A stretch of 64,000 nt of DNA, taken from positions 124,001 to 188,000 of the forward strand of contig NZ_JALKAJ010000004.1 in the NCBI RefSeq assembly GCF_023015615.1. Reading direction: 5' to 3'. The translations under genes and the position numbers were made by a program. This document shows, in pieces, positions 19,152 through 30,032 of this stretch (position 1 is its first letter; the number at the start of each line of letters is the position of its first letter). The notes beneath the pieces were generated by a model that saw nothing but the letters and a program-made list of their open reading frames with translations, did no database searches and was not told the origin of the DNA. Source of the stretch: Qipengyuania sp. S6317L1. Its GTDB lineage: Bacteria > Pseudomonadota > Alphaproteobacteria > Sphingomonadales > Sphingomonadaceae.

Positions 19152-20389
19152 AGGAAAGCTTTGGGCCTTGCTCTTTTCCCTGAGCGCCCGAGCAGATCCT
19201 TAAGGCCCGGCCGGTCACGCTCGAGGAATGGGTTACGACGGGTAATCGCTAAAAGCAGCCCGCAGGTAAGGCAAATCGCGAGCGTCGATGATCCCCCATA
19301 ACTTACCAGCGGCAAGGTCATGCCCTTGGACGGGAACAGTTGCAGGTTCACCGCCATATTGATGAATGCCTGTCCACCGAGAAGCGCCGCAAGCCCTGCG
19401 CCAGCGAGCAGCGCAAAGAGATTTTCCTCGTTCACCAGCCGCACCAATGCGCGCCCGATGATGGCGACATAGAGAATGAGGATCGCGGCGCATGCAAGAA
19501 GACCGAACTCCTCCCCGATGACCGAGAAGATGTAGTCGGTGTGCGCTTCGGGCAGGTTCATCTTGCGCGTGCCGAGCCACAGCCCGCTACCTGTCCAGCC
19601 CCCAGCGGTTAGCGTGCGTTCAGCGAGATAAACCTGGTCATAGGCCGTGCCCCCGCCAAGGAAGCTGTCGATGCGATAGCGCGCATTGTCATAGAGAAAA
19701 TAGGCAGCAGTCATCATAGCCACGCCGCCTGCCACCAGAGCGCCCATGCGCAACAGCGACACGCCCGACAACAGCACGAGCACAAACCAGACCCCTGCAA
19801 AAAGGATAGTCGCGCCAAGATTGGGTTGCAGCATCAAGAGCGCTGCGACGAGCACCATGGCAAGCGTCGCATAGCCCAGCACGGGCAAGCTCTCATCGCG
19901 CATCCGCCACGAAAGCATCCACGCAAGCAGGATCGCAAAGCCGGGTTTCAAAAATTCGGACGGCTGCAATGACATGCCGACATTGAGCCAGCGTTTCGCC
20001 CCGTTCCTTTCAAACCCGAAGATCGGCACCAGCAGAAGCAGGAACAACATTACCACGGCGAGCACAATACCCAGTCTTCGCGCGTCCTCGCGGCTGACGA
20101 AGGAGACGCCAAGCATGATCGCCAGGCCCATAAGCTGAAAGGCGATGTGGCGCTGGAAAAAGGCGAAATCGTCGATCCCGTATTGCTTCCCACCCGCAGG
20201 AGATGCCGAGGCCACAGCAATCGTGCCGATCACCATCAGGAATAGCACCATGCCAAGCAGCCATTTGTCGATTTCTCGCCACCAAATAAGAACGCGGTCA
20301 CCAAAGCCGCGGCGCACCGCTACAGGAGCATGAAAGCGCGCATCGCCCCGCACGGAATTCAGACCCGGAGGCCGTCCTGAAATGCTCAT
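19148..20389 (-). CDS. ftsW: Lipid II glycan polymerase FtsW
   Basis: This SEDS-family polymerase works with FtsI to make septal peptidoglycan. The 413-residue protein has about ten membrane segments. The family signature near its end, NLQLFPSKGMTLPLVSYGG, is present. I chose ATG at 20389 because it makes an ATGA overlap with the murD stop, like other junctions here; a longer start at 20431 would lie deep in murD. A cytoplasmic N-terminus of about 30 residues precedes the first membrane segment. Confidence 0.95.
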   Translation of the reverse strand: MSISGRPPGLNSVRGDARFHAPVAVRRGFGDRVLIWWREIDKWLLGMVLFLMVIGTIAVASASPAGGKQYGIDDFAFFQRHIAFQLMGLAIMLGVSFVSREDARRLGIVLAVVMLFLLLLVPIFGFERNGAKRWLNVGMSLQPSEFLKPGFAILLAWMLSWRMRDESLPVLGYATLAMVLVAALLMLQPNLGATILFAGVWFVLVLLSGVSLLRMGALVAGGVAMMTAAYFLYDNARYRIDSFLGGGTAYDQVYLAERTLTAGGWTGSGLWLGTRKMNLPEAHTDYIFSVIGEEFGLLACAAILILYVAIIGRALVRLVNEENLFALLAGAGLAALLGGQAFINMAVNLQLFPSKGMTLPLVSYGGSSTLAICLTCGLLLAITRRNPFLERDRPGLKDLLGRSGKRARPKAFL

Positions 20390-21825
20390 GCGATATCCCC
20401 CTTGATGTAATCGTCGTCGGTGTTGGGGCACGCGGCAGGTTCGCAGTCGCCTGCTTCCGCGATCACGCCCACCAGCTTGCGGAAATGGTCACCCCGGTTT
20501 TCGTAGTCGCGAAACTGGTCGAAACTCGCGCAGGCCGGTGAGAACAGGATCACATCACCCGGCTGTGCCGCCTCGCGCGCGCGGCGCACCGCTTCGCACA
20601 CCAGTTCGCAATCGTGGACCTGTGCAACTTTACCCCGCAGCAATTCGCCAAAGCGTGGGCCGGCCTCACCAATCGTGTAAGCCGCCGCGACATTCGAGAG
20701 TTGCGCCTCGCATTCGCCAAGGCCGTCTTCTTTGGCGAGCCCGCCCACGATCCAGTGGACACGCGGTGCGGCATAGCGGATCTGCATCTGGGGCGGATAG
20801 GCGGCGAGCGCCGGAGCGGTTGAGGCGGTGTTGGTCGCCTTGCTGTCATTGATAAAGACGACGCCATGCTCCTCGCACACCAGTTCCATCCGGTGCGGCA
20901 GGCTGCGAAAACGCGGGAGCGCGTGTTGCCATTGGGCGCTGGTCACCCCGAGTTCTTCGACGATAGCGACAGCAACCGCGACATTTTCAAGATTGTGCGG
21001 GCCTTGCAGCGATGGCCATTGAGACTGGAGAGCTTTCAATGCTTCCCAATCGACTGCAAGCGCGCGGCCCTGTTTGCGGCCCTGATCGCGGCTGGCGACT
21101 TGGCGTTCGTAGATTGCGCGCGCGGGCTCTTCGAGCGAACCGAAAACGGCGAGGTGTTCAGCCGATTGCATCGCGAACAACCGCTCTTTCGACGCGGCAT
21201 AGGCGGCAAAGCCATCATAGCGGTCAAGGTGATCGGGCGTGATATTGGTAAGCGCCGCCGCCTCGCAATCGAGGCTTGCGGTGAGGTCAATCTGATAGCT
21301 TGAAAGCTCAAGCACATAGACGCCCCTATTATCTTTGAGGGCAGCCGCTTCATTGGGGTGAAGCGGCTCTTGCGCCATGATCGGTTCGCCAATGTTGCCG
21401 CCGAGCACTGAGGGAAGCCCCGCCATCGTCAGGATATGGTGGATGAGCGCCACTGTGGTCGATTTGCCATTCGTGCCCGTCACGCCAACAACGCGATGGG
21501 GAGGAAGGTCGGGCCGGGCAAGTGCGAACAGTTCGATATCGCCGATGATCGGCACGCCGAATTTGGCCGCGTGCTGCGTGATCGGATGGGTGTTGAGCGG
21601 CACTCCGGGCGAAACCACGAGGCCATCGAAGCCGGTCAAATCCATTTGAAGCGGATCGGCAATGTCGCAGCGCCCCTCGAACGGTGCGCGGGCCACGTCC
21701 TGGCGATCCCAAACAGTGACTTTCGCGCCGCTTTCCAACAGGGCTTCAGCCGCAGCCGCGCCCGAGCGCGCGAGGCCGAGCACGCTGTAGGATTTGTTGG
21801 AAAAGGCGTTTTTCGAAATGATCAC
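20386..21825 (-). CDS. murD: UDP-N-acetylmuramoyl-L-alanine--D-glutamate ligase
   Basis: This 479-residue Mur ligase adds D-glutamate. It shows the UDP-binding VLGLARSGAAAAEAL, the P-loop GVTGTNGKSTTVALI near residue 115, and the C-terminal LFSPACASFDQF signature typical of MurD. The start is GTG at 21825; I see no clear ribosome site. It lies 36 bases after mraY, one of the few real gaps in the cluster. Confidence 0.94.
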   Translation of the reverse strand: MIISKNAFSNKSYSVLGLARSGAAAAEALLESGAKVTVWDRQDVARAPFEGRCDIADPLQMDLTGFDGLVVSPGVPLNTHPITQHAAKFGVPIIGDIELFALARPDLPPHRVVGVTGTNGKSTTVALIHHILTMAGLPSVLGGNIGEPIMAQEPLHPNEAAALKDNRGVYVLELSSYQIDLTASLDCEAAALTNITPDHLDRYDGFAAYAASKERLFAMQSAEHLAVFGSLEEPARAIYERQVASRDQGRKQGRALAVDWEALKALQSQWPSLQGPHNLENVAVAVAIVEELGVTSAQWQHALPRFRSLPHRMELVCEEHGVVFINDSKATNTASTAPALAAYPPQMQIRYAAPRVHWIVGGLAKEDGLGECEAQLSNVAAAYTIGEAGPRFGELLRGKVAQVHDCELVCEAVRRAREAAQPGDVILFSPACASFDQFRDYENRGDHFRKLVGVIAEAGDCEPAACPNTDDDYIKGDIA

Positions 21826-21861
21826 TTACGCAGGTGTTTCATCAACTAAAGGGTTGCAGGG

Positions 21862-22932
21862 TTATCTCAATTTGAGGGTCGAAAGTCCGATCAGAGCAAG
21901 CACGATGGCGATGATCCAGAAACGGATCACGACCTTGCTTTCTGACCAGCCGAGTTGCTCGAAATGGTGGTGGATCGGCGCCATGCGGAATACCCGCTTA
22001 CCCGTGCGCTTGAACCAGAAGACTTGAACGATGACTGAAACCGCCTCGAGGACGAAGAGACCGCCGACGATGGCGAGCACGACTTCGTGGTGGGATGCGA
22101 CCGCAATCGCGCCCAAAGCGCCGCCAAGCGCGAGGCTTCCCGTGTCGCCCATGAATACCGCTGCAGGCGGCGCGTTGAACCACAGGAAGGCGAGACCCCC
22201 GCCCATAATCGCTGCACAAAAGACGACCAGTTCCCCGGCCCCTGCGACATGGGGGATACCGAGATATTCCGAGAAGTCGGGACGCCCGACGAGATAGGCG
22301 ATGATGGCAAAGGTGCCGCTTGCGATGATGACAGGCATGATGGCAAGCCCATCGAGGCCGTCGGTAAGGTTCACAGCGTTCCCTGCGCCCACCATCACGA
22401 AAGCAGCAAAAACGTAATAGAACGGCCCCAGCGGGATCTCGACGAAGGAGAAGAAGGGGATGTAGAGATTGGTGTTGATCTGACCGACGATAATGTAGCT
22501 CGCAAGGCCCGCAACGGCGAATTCCAGCAAAAGCCGGACACGCCCGGAAAGGCCTGCGTGGCTGTTCTTGGTGACCTTGTCGTAATCATCGATGAAGCCA
22601 ATGATCCCAAAGCCCAAAGTGACCGCAAGACATGCCCACACGAAGGGGTTGGTCAAATCCATCCAGATCAGGAGCGATACCACCAGGCTCACGAGAATCA
22701 GCAAACCACCCATTGTCGGTGTACCGCGCTTGGCAAGGTGGCTTTGCGGCCCGTCTTCGCGAATTGGCTGCCCCTTACCTTGGCGCACACGCAGCATGTT
22801 GATCATGCGAGGTCCGATAATCAGGCCAAGGAAGAGCGCCGTCATCAACGCCGCGCCAAAGCGAAACGTTTGATAACGCACCAAATTGAGTGCGCCCTCA
22901 AATCCCAAAATGTCTGCGATCCAATAGAGCAT
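21862..22932 (-). CDS. mraY: Phospho-MurNAc-pentapeptide transferase
   Basis: This 356-residue polytopic enzyme moves phospho-MurNAc-pentapeptide to undecaprenyl phosphate, forming lipid I. About ten hydrophobic segments are present. Family motifs are [28 protein letters not shown] and [12 protein letters not shown], holding the catalytic aspartates, and MAPIHHHFE. It starts 20 bases after the murF stop. Confidence 0.96.
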   Translation of the reverse strand: MLYWIADILGFEGALNLVRYQTFRFGAALMTALFLGLIIGPRMINMLRVRQGKGQPIREDGPQSHLAKRGTPTMGGLLILVSLVVSLLIWMDLTNPFVWACLAVTLGFGIIGFIDDYDKVTKNSHAGLSGRVRLLLEFAVAGLASYIIVGQINTNLYIPFFSFVEIPLGPFYYVFAAFVMVGAGNAVNLTDGLDGLAIMPVIIASGTFAIIAYLVGRPDFSEYLGIPHVAGAGELVVFCAAIMGGGLAFLWFNAPPAAVFMGDTGSLALGGALGAIAVASHHEVVLAIVGGLFVLEAVSVIVQVFWFKRTGKRVFRMAPIHHHFEQLGWSESKVVIRFWIIAIVLALIGLSTLKLR

Positions 22933-22952
22933 CCAGATCCCTCTTGCGGCCC

Positions 22953-24425
22953 CTAACCGGGCGACCTCGTATAGTGTGAGACAAGCCTGCCGAGCCCAAC
23001 GGAGTTGGAGCCTTTGACCAGCACAGTGTCGCCATGCGTCAGGCCAAATGCTTCCAGCGCCTCAATCGCTTCGGCGGGGGTGTCGCATTGGTCGAAAGTG
23101 GGCTTGAAGCCAAGCGAATTTGCAGCAGAGCGGGCGAGTTCTCCAGCGAGCGCCCGCATCTCCTCACCTACGAGGATCGCATGGTCGATACCCTCTTGGG
23201 CCAGCGGCTGCGCCAGTTGGCGATGGAAATCGGGCCCGAAATCACCCAACTCCTTCATCGAACCAAGCACTGCGACGCGCCTGAGCGCAGGGGTCGCGCC
23301 AAGCGCCTTCAAGGTCGCGCGCATCGAAGCGGGATTGGCGTTGTAGCTTTCATCAATGAGCAGAGCCGTGCCTCCGGGGACATCGATGTTGTGTCTTGCG
23401 CCGCGCCCCTTGAGCCCGCCCATCTCGGCGAGGGCCAAGCCTGCTGCGCCAAGATCACCGCCCGCCGCGCGCACCGCTGCGATCACGCCTAGTGAGTTGG
23501 CGATCCAGTGTTCGCCGGGTTCTGCGACGGTGAAGCACACCCTTGCGCTACCCTCACCTGAGCCAAGCTGCGCTGTGACCATTGAGCCGCCATTGTCGCT
23601 TGGTATTGCGTCGAGCAGTCGTACATCGGCATCTTCGCGGCGACCGAAGGTTACAATCTTAACGCCCATGGCTTGCGCGTTGGCAATCATGCGCGGGGCT
23701 AGATCACTGTCCGCCGGAATGATTGCCGTGCCACCGGGCATCAGCCCTGTAAAAATCTGGCTCTTTTCATCGGCAATGGCTTCCAACGAACCCAAATTCT
23801 CGATGTGAGCGGGCGCAATCGTGGTGATTAGCGCGACGTGCGGCCGCACATGAGCCGACAGAGGCGCGATTTCGCCCTCATGGTTCATGCCCATCTCGAA
23901 CACGCCATACTTTGCACGTGCAGGCAGCCGGGCGAGGCTCAAAGGCACGCCGACATGATTGTTGTAGCTGCGCACTGAACGGTGCGCCGCGCCGCGGCTG
24001 GAACGGTCAAGCGAGGCAAAGATAGCCTCTTTAACACCGGTTTTGCCAACCGACCCCGTCACACCGATACGCACGGCATTGCCGCGATCACGCGCAGCGC
24101 GGGCCAGCGCGTGTAGCGCGTTGGTGGTGTCTTCAACGAGCACATGCGGGAAATCCACCGGCCGATCGACAATCGCCGCGACAGCGCCTTTAGCAAAGGC
24201 TGCGGGCAAGAATTTGTGCCCGTCCATAGCCTCGCCCTTGAGCGCCACGAACACATCGCCCGGGCGACAATCGCGGCTGTCCATTTCGATGCCCGACGCC
24301 TGGAACTGGTGCGTGGCTTTGCCGCCTGTCGCCGCCTCGATTGCGGCTGCGTCCCAAAGCGCAAGTGGCAGAGCATCGCGCGGTTCAGCGGGCCATTGGC
24401 GTAAAAGTGCATGGGGTGTGCTCAT
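22953..24425 (-). CDS. murF: UDP-MurNAc-tripeptide--D-alanyl-D-alanine ligase
   Basis: This 490-residue Mur ligase adds D-Ala-D-Ala to complete the pentapeptide. The P-loop reads [15 protein letters not shown], with Gly-Val where many MurF proteins have Thr-Thr; it still keeps the GKT core. [24 protein letters not shown] and the C-terminal [11 protein letters not shown] support MurF. The ATG at 24425 overlaps the murE stop by 4 bases. Confidence 0.95.
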   Translation of the reverse strand: MSTPHALLRQWPAEPRDALPLALWDAAAIEAATGGKATHQFQASGIEMDSRDCRPGDVFVALKGEAMDGHKFLPAAFAKGAVAAIVDRPVDFPHVLVEDTTNALHALARAARDRGNAVRIGVTGSVGKTGVKEAIFASLDRSSRGAAHRSVRSYNNHVGVPLSLARLPARAKYGVFEMGMNHEGEIAPLSAHVRPHVALITTIAPAHIENLGSLEAIADEKSQIFTGLMPGGTAIIPADSDLAPRMIANAQAMGVKIVTFGRREDADVRLLDAIPSDNGGSMVTAQLGSGEGSARVCFTVAEPGEHWIANSLGVIAAVRAAGGDLGAAGLALAEMGGLKGRGARHNIDVPGGTALLIDESYNANPASMRATLKALGATPALRRVAVLGSMKELGDFGPDFHRQLAQPLAQEGIDHAILVGEEMRALAGELARSAANSLGFKPTFDQCDTPAEAIEALEAFGLTHGDTVLVKGSNSVGLGRLVSHYTRSPG

Positions 24426-25909
24426 TGGGCAACCTCGTGCGCCGCGCACTCGCGCGCCACTTCCACGTCGTCAAACGGCAGTATCTGCATTTTGTCTCCA
24501 GACCCGATTATCTGTCCTTGCTCATGACCTTTTCCGGCGATGAGAATGATGTCGTTTGCCCCTGCTTCGCGGATGGCGGCGAGGATGGCTTCGCGCCGAC
24601 CTGCTACCTCACGCACATGGGCCTGTTGGCCAGCGCCCTCAAGCACCGCGCGGCGGATATCCGCAGGCTCTTCGCCGCGTGGGTTGTCATCAGTGACAAT
24701 CACCACATCGGCAGATTTTGCCGCCACCTCGCCCATAGGGCCGCGCTTGCCCGTATCCCGGTCCCCACCAGCGCCGAATACCACGATCAGGCGCCCGTCT
24801 GCCCCCACATGAGGGCGCAAAGCCGCAATGGCTGCTTCAAGTGCGTCGGGCGTATGCGCGTAGTCGATGTAAGCTGGCGCACCGGTTGCGGTGATGCACG
24901 CGCGCTCCAAGCGGCCGCGCACCGGTTGAAGGCGTGATACCGCGTCAAAAACCTGCGAAACCTTCGCCCCGCTCACGATGGCGAGGCCGGCCGAAACAAG
25001 CGCATTGGCGACCTGATACGCGCCGATCAGCGGGAGTTTGAATGTGCGGACTTCGCCACTGTGCTCGACCTTGAGAACTTGGCCAAGCTGGGTCGCCTCG
25101 CGCGATAGAAGGCGGGTGTGCTCGCCCTTATCGCCTACCGTAAAGACTTTCAGACCACGTTTTTTCGCGATCTGCGTTGCGTTTTGGGTCCACTCGCTGT
25201 CGTCCGCACCGTGCCAGATTACCGCATGGCCGTCCTCTTCGACGACTTCGGTGAAAAGCCGCATCTTGGCGGCAAAATACTCTTCCATCGTGCCGTGATA
25301 GTCGAGATGATCGCGGCTGAGATTGGTGAAGGCCCCTGCTTTTACGCGCAATCCTTCATTACGAAACTGCCAGAGGCCATGGCTGGATGCTTCGTAAGCG
25401 ACATGCGTCACGCCTTCGCGTGCGAGGCCGCTCATATTGCTCAGAAAAGTGACGATATCGGGCGTGGTGAGCCCGGTGGAGACGCTGCCATCGGGCGTCG
25501 TCACGCCAAGCGTTCCGATGCTTGCCGCGCGCTCGCCGCACATGCGCCAGATCTGGCGCGTCATTTCCGAGACGCTGGTCTTCCCGTTGGTGCCGGTGAC
25601 CGCGACCACCGTTTCAGGGATAGGCGTGAAGAATGTCGCGGCGGCGTGGGCGAAGGTTTGGCGCGGCTCATCGCTGACAATATGAATTGCGCCTTCCACC
25701 GCTGCTTCGCCCGATGCGATCACCGCGATGGCACCCGCCTCGATTGCAGCAGGGATAAAGTCCTCGGCATTGAACTTCGCGCCGCGAAACGCGCCGAACA
25801 CAGTGCCAGGAGCCACTTTGCGATGGTCAATTGCAAAACCAGTGACGGCGGCATCTTCGATGCCGCCAGTCTCGCGTCCCAATTGTTCCAGGAGTTGCTT
25901 GAGCTTCAC
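24422..25909 (-). CDS. murE: UDP-MurNAc-L-Ala-D-Glu--meso-diaminopimelate ligase
   Basis: This 495-residue Mur ligase adds the third peptide residue. The P-loop is VTGTNGKTSVSEM. The C-terminal motif DDNPRGEEP matches the DNPR signature of meso-diaminopimelate-adding enzymes, so the cell wall should be the usual Gram-negative type. The start is GTG at 25909, overlapping the ftsI stop (GTGA). Confidence 0.96.
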   Translation of the reverse strand: MKLKQLLEQLGRETGGIEDAAVTGFAIDHRKVAPGTVFGAFRGAKFNAEDFIPAAIEAGAIAVIASGEAAVEGAIHIVSDEPRQTFAHAAATFFTPIPETVVAVTGTNGKTSVSEMTRQIWRMCGERAASIGTLGVTTPDGSVSTGLTTPDIVTFLSNMSGLAREGVTHVAYEASSHGLWQFRNEGLRVKAGAFTNLSRDHLDYHGTMEEYFAAKMRLFTEVVEEDGHAVIWHGADDSEWTQNATQIAKKRGLKVFTVGDKGEHTRLLSREATQLGQVLKVEHSGEVRTFKLPLIGAYQVANALVSAGLAIVSGAKVSQVFDAVSRLQPVRGRLERACITATGAPAYIDYAHTPDALEAAIAALRPHVGADGRLIVVFGAGGDRDTGKRGPMGEVAAKSADVVIVTDDNPRGEEPADIRRAVLEGAGQQAHVREVAGRREAILAAIREAGANDIILIAGKGHEQGQIIGSGDKMQILPFDDVEVARECAAHEVAQ

Positions 25910-27708
25910 CGGCGGCCCTCCACCAGATAGCGCAGGTCTGAAATATCGACGTCGCGGTTGGCATCGGGTCTGACGCCCAGCATCGGGCCGATCCGCGGCA
26001 CCAGCTCCTTGACGATAGGGGCTGCGTTAAACGCAGCGGTACGCTGTGCACTCGCAGCCATTGTGCCGCGTGGTTCATCAAGAAGCGTCACCACCACAAA
26101 GCGCGGGCGGTCCATCGGAAAAGCGGCCGCGAAGGTCGTGATGAGCGACGTCTGGCGATAGCCTCCGCGCCCTGCTTTTTCCGCAGATCCTGTCTTCCCG
26201 CCTACTCGGTAACCCGGTGCATCGGCACTGCGGCCTGTCCCGTAGAGCGCGATCATCCGCAAAAGCTGACGCATACGCGATGACGTGGAGGCCTTGAACA
26301 CACGCTTACCCTTGGGGGCAGCGCCCGGCTCAATCTTGCGCAAGGTGGCAGGGCGCCAGATTCCGCCATTGACCATCGCAGCATAGGCGTTGGCAAGGTG
26401 CAACGGCGTCACCGCGATCCCGTGGCCATAACTCACCGTCATATTGGTGATGCGTGACCATTTGCCATTCGGCAATTCCTCGGGCCAAAGCGGCATGGAA
26501 CGCTCTTGCAGATCAATTGTCGGGCGCCCGTCCATCTGGAGGTCCTTCATAACCTGCCGCAACTTTTCTTCGCCCAACTCATCCGCAACCCGCGCCGTCA
26601 CGGTATTTGACGAGACCACGAGGCTTTTCGGCACATTGAGCGACGTGCCATACGGCTTCAGATCACGGATCTTGCGCCCGGCAATCTCGACATCAGTGGC
26701 ATTCCACTGCTTGCCCATATTGCGCACAACGCCAGCATCAATGGCAGCAGCGACGGTGATTGGCTTGAAGGTGGAGCCGAGTTCATAAACGCGGTTGCTC
26801 ACACGGTTCGCAATATTGGCCGAGGCGTGGGCATCGGAAAGATTGGGGTCAAACGCTGGCAACGATGCCATCGCCAGGACTTCGCCCGTATCAACGTCAA
26901 GCACGATGCCCGCTGCGCCCTTCGCATCGGTTGCGAGCATGCCCTTGCCAAGCTCATCCTCGAGCGCGCCCTGAACGCGCAGGTCAATCGAAAGCGGGAC
27001 CGGCTCACCGCGTAGTTCGCGGCTGGCAAGCTGTTCGTCGAGGACCTGCTCCATGCCGAAGGCGCCCTCGTTTCGACCTTCTTCGTTTTCGCGAACATAG
27101 CCGAGCACGTGCGCCCCCAGCGCGCCTTGCGGATAGTGGCGGTCAAATTCGCGCGGCACTTCCAAGGCGATTTCGCCAAGCCCAAGCACCTTGTTGGCAT
27201 CTTCTGGCAGGATGCGGCGAAGGAGATATCCGCCGCGCTCTGATTTGAGAATGCGCATGGTGCGAGCAGCATCCATGTCAGGGAAGATCGTCTTCAATTG
27301 CGCAGTGACCGATGCAGGGTCCTGCACCAGCGGCGCTCCATCATCGCCCATTGCCTTGGGATTGAACCAGAGCGCGTAGGCAGGAAAATTGCGCGCGAGC
27401 GGCGTGCCGTTGCGGTCGGTGATTTCACCGCGCGGAGGCAAAAGCGCTTCGCTCAGGCTCGGCTGGCTGGGGGCGGACCCGACAAATCCGAGATAGCCAA
27501 CCCGCACGAGCGCGATCACCGCGACAAGCGCAAAGCAGCCCAGCAAAAGGAGGAGGCGCGAACGGGCGGTAACCAGATATTCTGCGCGTTGACGAGCCGA
27601 CTGAACGCGGCCCGCAGGCTTTGCAGTTTGCGGCTCGACGAGCGGCTGCGTTTCAACGCCTGTTCCCGTGAGGCTGCCGAGCCCTCCTTGAAGGGCCAGC
27701 GTGTTCAT
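25906..27708 (-). CDS. ftsI: Septal peptidoglycan transpeptidase FtsI (PBP3)
   Basis: This 600-residue class B penicillin-binding protein cross-links septal peptidoglycan. One membrane segment lies at about residues 51-75, followed by the pedestal domain with the RGEITDRNGTPLA signature. The transpeptidase motifs are complete: STFK at 312-315 with the nucleophile Ser312, SSN at 366-368, and KTG at 505-507. It starts with an ATGA overlap with ftsL. The N-terminal cytoplasmic tail is about 50 residues. Confidence 0.95.
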   Translation of the reverse strand: MNTLALQGGLGSLTGTGVETQPLVEPQTAKPAGRVQSARQRAEYLVTARSRLLLLLGCFALVAVIALVRVGYLGFVGSAPSQPSLSEALLPPRGEITDRNGTPLARNFPAYALWFNPKAMGDDGAPLVQDPASVTAQLKTIFPDMDAARTMRILKSERGGYLLRRILPEDANKVLGLGEIALEVPREFDRHYPQGALGAHVLGYVRENEEGRNEGAFGMEQVLDEQLASRELRGEPVPLSIDLRVQGALEDELGKGMLATDAKGAAGIVLDVDTGEVLAMASLPAFDPNLSDAHASANIANRVSNRVYELGSTFKPITVAAAIDAGVVRNMGKQWNATDVEIAGRKIRDLKPYGTSLNVPKSLVVSSNTVTARVADELGEEKLRQVMKDLQMDGRPTIDLQERSMPLWPEELPNGKWSRITNMTVSYGHGIAVTPLHLANAYAAMVNGGIWRPATLRKIEPGAAPKGKRVFKASTSSRMRQLLRMIALYGTGRSADAPGYRVGGKTGSAEKAGRGGYRQTSLITTFAAAFPMDRPRFVVVTLLDEPRGTMAASAQRTAAFNAAPIVKELVPRIGPMLGVRPDANRDVDISDLRYLVEGRR

Positions 27709-28271
27709 TGTCCAGCCCCGGCAAATGCGACGGCCGGCGCGGACGAAGCGGAGCCTTCGGGATTTTGCGCGTTGGCAGGCCGAATGGGCGATGCGTCGGT
27801 CAGGAACTCACCAAAGGCATCGGCAAACAAGGCGCCTGCATCCTCGCTCGCTCCAACTGAGGCCAGCGTGACCGGCGCGCCGGTGATGGGCGAGACCATA
27901 TCGTTGGCACTCATATCTGCCGCCGACAATTCGGCGCGTGCGACGCGAATGGGGCTTGGCGCGTTGGGCCCTTCTGACTGGCCGAGCGAGGCAAGCTGGC
28001 GATTGCTATCGAGGTACTGGTCAGCGCGCGGCGCTTTATAGCCGAGCTCAATCGTATTCCATTCCGCCAACTGGCGTTGGCTCGCGCGTGTCTGGAACTC
28101 GGTCTCAAGCATCAGAACCTGCCGCTCGAGCGAGACGATCTCGCGCTCTGCAAGCAGCACTTCGCTCTTCACGGTCTGAACCTGGAAGCTCAGGATCGCG
28201 AACAGCGCAACACACGCGAGAAGCACCGCCACCCAGCCGATCTGGCGAACTCGTGAACCATTAGGGATCAT
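27705..28271 (-). CDS. ftsL: FtsL-like divisome protein
   Basis: This 188-residue bitopic protein has a short cytoplasmic N-terminus and one membrane segment (residues about 10-30). A leucine-rich coiled coil follows (about 35-75), ending near a [14 protein letters not shown] segment that resembles FtsL. It is longer than typical FtsL (about 100-120 residues), with an Ala/Pro/Ser-rich periplasmic tail. Position between rsmH and ftsI, with 4-base overlaps on both sides, is the strongest evidence. FtsL is poorly conserved, so identity is mainly by context. Confidence 0.85.
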   Translation of the reverse strand: MIPNGSRVRQIGWVAVLLACVALFAILSFQVQTVKSEVLLAEREIVSLERQVLMLETEFQTRASQRQLAEWNTIELGYKAPRADQYLDSNRQLASLGQSEGPNAPSPIRVARAELSAADMSANDMVSPITGAPVTLASVGASEDAGALFADAFGEFLTDASPIRPANAQNPEGSASSAPAVAFAGAGQ

Positions 28272-29209
28272 AGGGCTGCTCCTTCGTGTGAGGGGGCTGA
28301 GGTGCGGATGGCGTGTCGGAGTGTGGAGGAGCGGGCGCGGGGGTTGCGCTCTATCTCGGCTGCGCTGGGGCGGATGGCTTTGGACACCCCTGCGAAAGTA
28401 GGCGGGGGTCCGGGGATTTCGCCGGGGAGATGGCGCGAGACGGCCTTGCCTGCGCCGCTCGCCTCCTTGAAGAAACGTTTGACCACGCGATCCTCAAGGC
28501 TGTGAAAGCTCACCACCGCGAGCACTCCACCCTCTTTAAGAAGCATTTCGGCGGCTTTGAGCCCCGCGCGAAGCTCGCCAAGTTCATCGTTCACATGAAT
28601 GCGCACCGCCTGGAAGGAGCGGGTGGCGGGATCTTTCTTGTCGTGCGGCTTGTGGCCCAGAGCGCGGCGCACCACGCGGGCAAAATCGCCTGTCGTCTCA
28701 AGCGGACGCGCCGCCACGATCGCGCGCGCGACCCGGCGCGACTGGCGCTCTTCGCCGTAATGGTAAAGCACATCGGCAATCGCGCCTTCGTCGGCGGTGT
28801 TCAGGAAGTCGGCAGCGCTTTCGCCGGTCTGGCTCATGCGCATGTCGAGCGGGCCGTCCGACTGGAATGAGAAGCCACGCCCCTCCTGATCGAGTTGCAT
28901 CGAGGAAACGCCGATATCCATGACGACCGCGTCCACTTGCGGCACACCGATACGCTCCATCTCCTCACGCATTTGTGAAAAGCGTTGCTGATGCAGCGAA
29001 AGCTCGCCCGCAAATTCGGCCACCATCGCCTGTCCGTCACGGATGGCGTTGGGATCGCGATCAAAGCCGAAGACGCGCGCTCCCTTTTTCAGGAGCGCCC
29101 GCGAATAGCCGCCCGCACCGAAGGTTGCGTCGATGATGGTCATGCCAGGCACAGGGTTCAGACCGGCGACCACCTCATCAAGGAGGACGGGGATATGCGG
29201 CGCGTTCAT
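28268..29209 (-). CDS. rsmH: 16S rRNA (cytosine-1402-N4)-methyltransferase
   Basis: This 313-residue methyltransferase (formerly mraW) modifies C1402 in the ribosomal P site. The SAM-binding motif [14 protein letters not shown] is near residues 27-40. [19 protein letters not shown] and [14 protein letters not shown] are family signatures. It follows mraZ with a 4-base overlap, the standard cluster order. Confidence 0.96.
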   Translation of the reverse strand: MNAPHIPVLLDEVVAGLNPVPGMTIIDATFGAGGYSRALLKKGARVFGFDRDPNAIRDGQAMVAEFAGELSLHQQRFSQMREEMERIGVPQVDAVVMDIGVSSMQLDQEGRGFSFQSDGPLDMRMSQTGESAADFLNTADEGAIADVLYHYGEERQSRRVARAIVAARPLETTGDFARVVRRALGHKPHDKKDPATRSFQAVRIHVNDELGELRAGLKAAEMLLKEGGVLAVVSFHSLEDRVVKRFFKEASGAGKAVSRHLPGEIPGPPPTFAGVSKAIRPSAAEIERNPRARSSTLRHAIRTSAPSHEGAAL

Positions 29210-29703
29210 TTCTTGGACGCCTTCGCTTCAGCCTTAGCCATCTGCGATTTGCACGAGGCCTTGGCTGCGCGGAAATCATTGCCCATCTGCTCGAGCTCTT
29301 CCGGCTTCCACACCATGAAAAACTTACCGCTTCCGTGGAAATAGAGGCCATCGCCCGCCAGATCGAGATCGCGGAAGGTTTCGGGCATCACAAAGCGGCC
29401 ACTGTCGTCAAAAGGCACCTGCTCGAAACCATAAAGCTGGGCTGCGCGCGCGTCGGGATCAAAATCCTCGCCACGGCGGATTGCGCGCTCTTCCTCTTTC
29501 TCGATCTGATCGTCGAAACCGTCAGTGTGAGAAAGGCCAAATCCGATGAGACAGTTGTAGCGGTCGTGGACGGCAAGACACAGGGTCTTCGATCCGCCCG
29601 AGCTTTCTTTCACGACCTTGCGGAAAGCAGGCGGCAGGACATAGCGGCCCTTATCGCCCGAAAGCGAATAGGCTTGACCATTATATCTGTGTGCCCCTGA
29701 CAC
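29206..29703 (-). CDS. mraZ: Division/cell-wall cluster regulator MraZ
   Basis: MraZ is an AbrB-like ring-forming DNA-binding protein that controls the dcw operon. Two repeats are visible: [23 protein letters not shown] at the start and [16 protein letters not shown] in the middle, each with the family DxxGR core. I favour the GTG at 29703 (165 residues), since the first repeat then begins within a few residues. An ATG at 29721 adds six residues and has no clear ribosome site either. The Lys/Ala-rich tail is longer than in E. coli MraZ (152 residues in all). Confidence 0.9.
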   Translation of the reverse strand: MSGAHRYNGQAYSLSGDKGRYVLPPAFRKVVKESSGGSKTLCLAVHDRYNCLIGFGLSHTDGFDDQIEKEEERAIRRGEDFDPDARAAQLYGFEQVPFDDSGRFVMPETFRDLDLAGDGLYFHGSGKFFMVWKPEELEQMGNDFRAAKASCKSQMAKAEAKASKK

Positions 29704-29910
29704 GCCCAATACCCACTCCATAAAACGTGAAGAGGACCACCCAGCCTCCTTCACGCATCCCGTCACGCCTGCTGTCACGCAGCGCCACACAAACGAGCCA
29801 ATCAGTCACGACTTGTCCGTCACCACCCTCGCAGCCAAGCGGGGGCAGCGTGTCGACTGAGATCAGCGACACGGGACAATTCGGCTTGTTTGATGGAACC
29901 TAGACATATC

Positions 29911-29954
29911 GGGGATGCCCCGAAGTTTCTAGGGTTTTGTAGGGATTTCACGGG
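29911..29954. promoter_or_regulatory. Putative MraZ operator array, proximal
   Basis: On the plus strand, GGG triplets sit at 29912, 29932, 29942 and 29952: TCGGGGATG, CTAGGGTTT, GTAGGGATT and CACGGGATT. The last three are spaced exactly 10 bases apart and the first 20, one missing turn. E. coli MraZ is known to bind TGGGN repeats with 5-base spacers, the same period. The array abuts the TATAAT at 29955-29960, as a repressor site would. Confidence 0.55.
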
Positions 29955-29960
29955 ATTATA
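29955..29960 (-). promoter_or_regulatory. Perfect TATAAT box in the mraZ leader
   Basis: TATAAT on the minus strand, directly beside the last G-triplet box. No good -35 hexamer lies 16-18 bases upstream, so it is either an activator-dependent promoter or chance. Confidence 0.35.
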
Positions 29961-29986
29961 TGGTAAACTACTGTTTAATAGCTATT

Positions 29987-30015
29987 TTTATCGCTCCAAA
30001 ACCGTTCAATATCAA
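29987..30015 (-). promoter_or_regulatory. Candidate sigma-70 promoter for the dcw cluster
   Basis: TTGATA (30015-30010) and GATAAA (29992-29987) on the minus strand are separated by 17 bases, 4 to 5 matches each to the -35 and -10 consensus. It lies between the two G-triplet arrays. A start site near 29980 would give a leader of about 277 bases. Confidence 0.45.
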
Positions 30016-30032
30016 ACCCAAGTAGGGGTGTT

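Noticed and set aside
22087..22956. A plus-strand frame of 289 residues over mraY
   Set aside because: Antisense to an essential conserved gene, with no supporting features.
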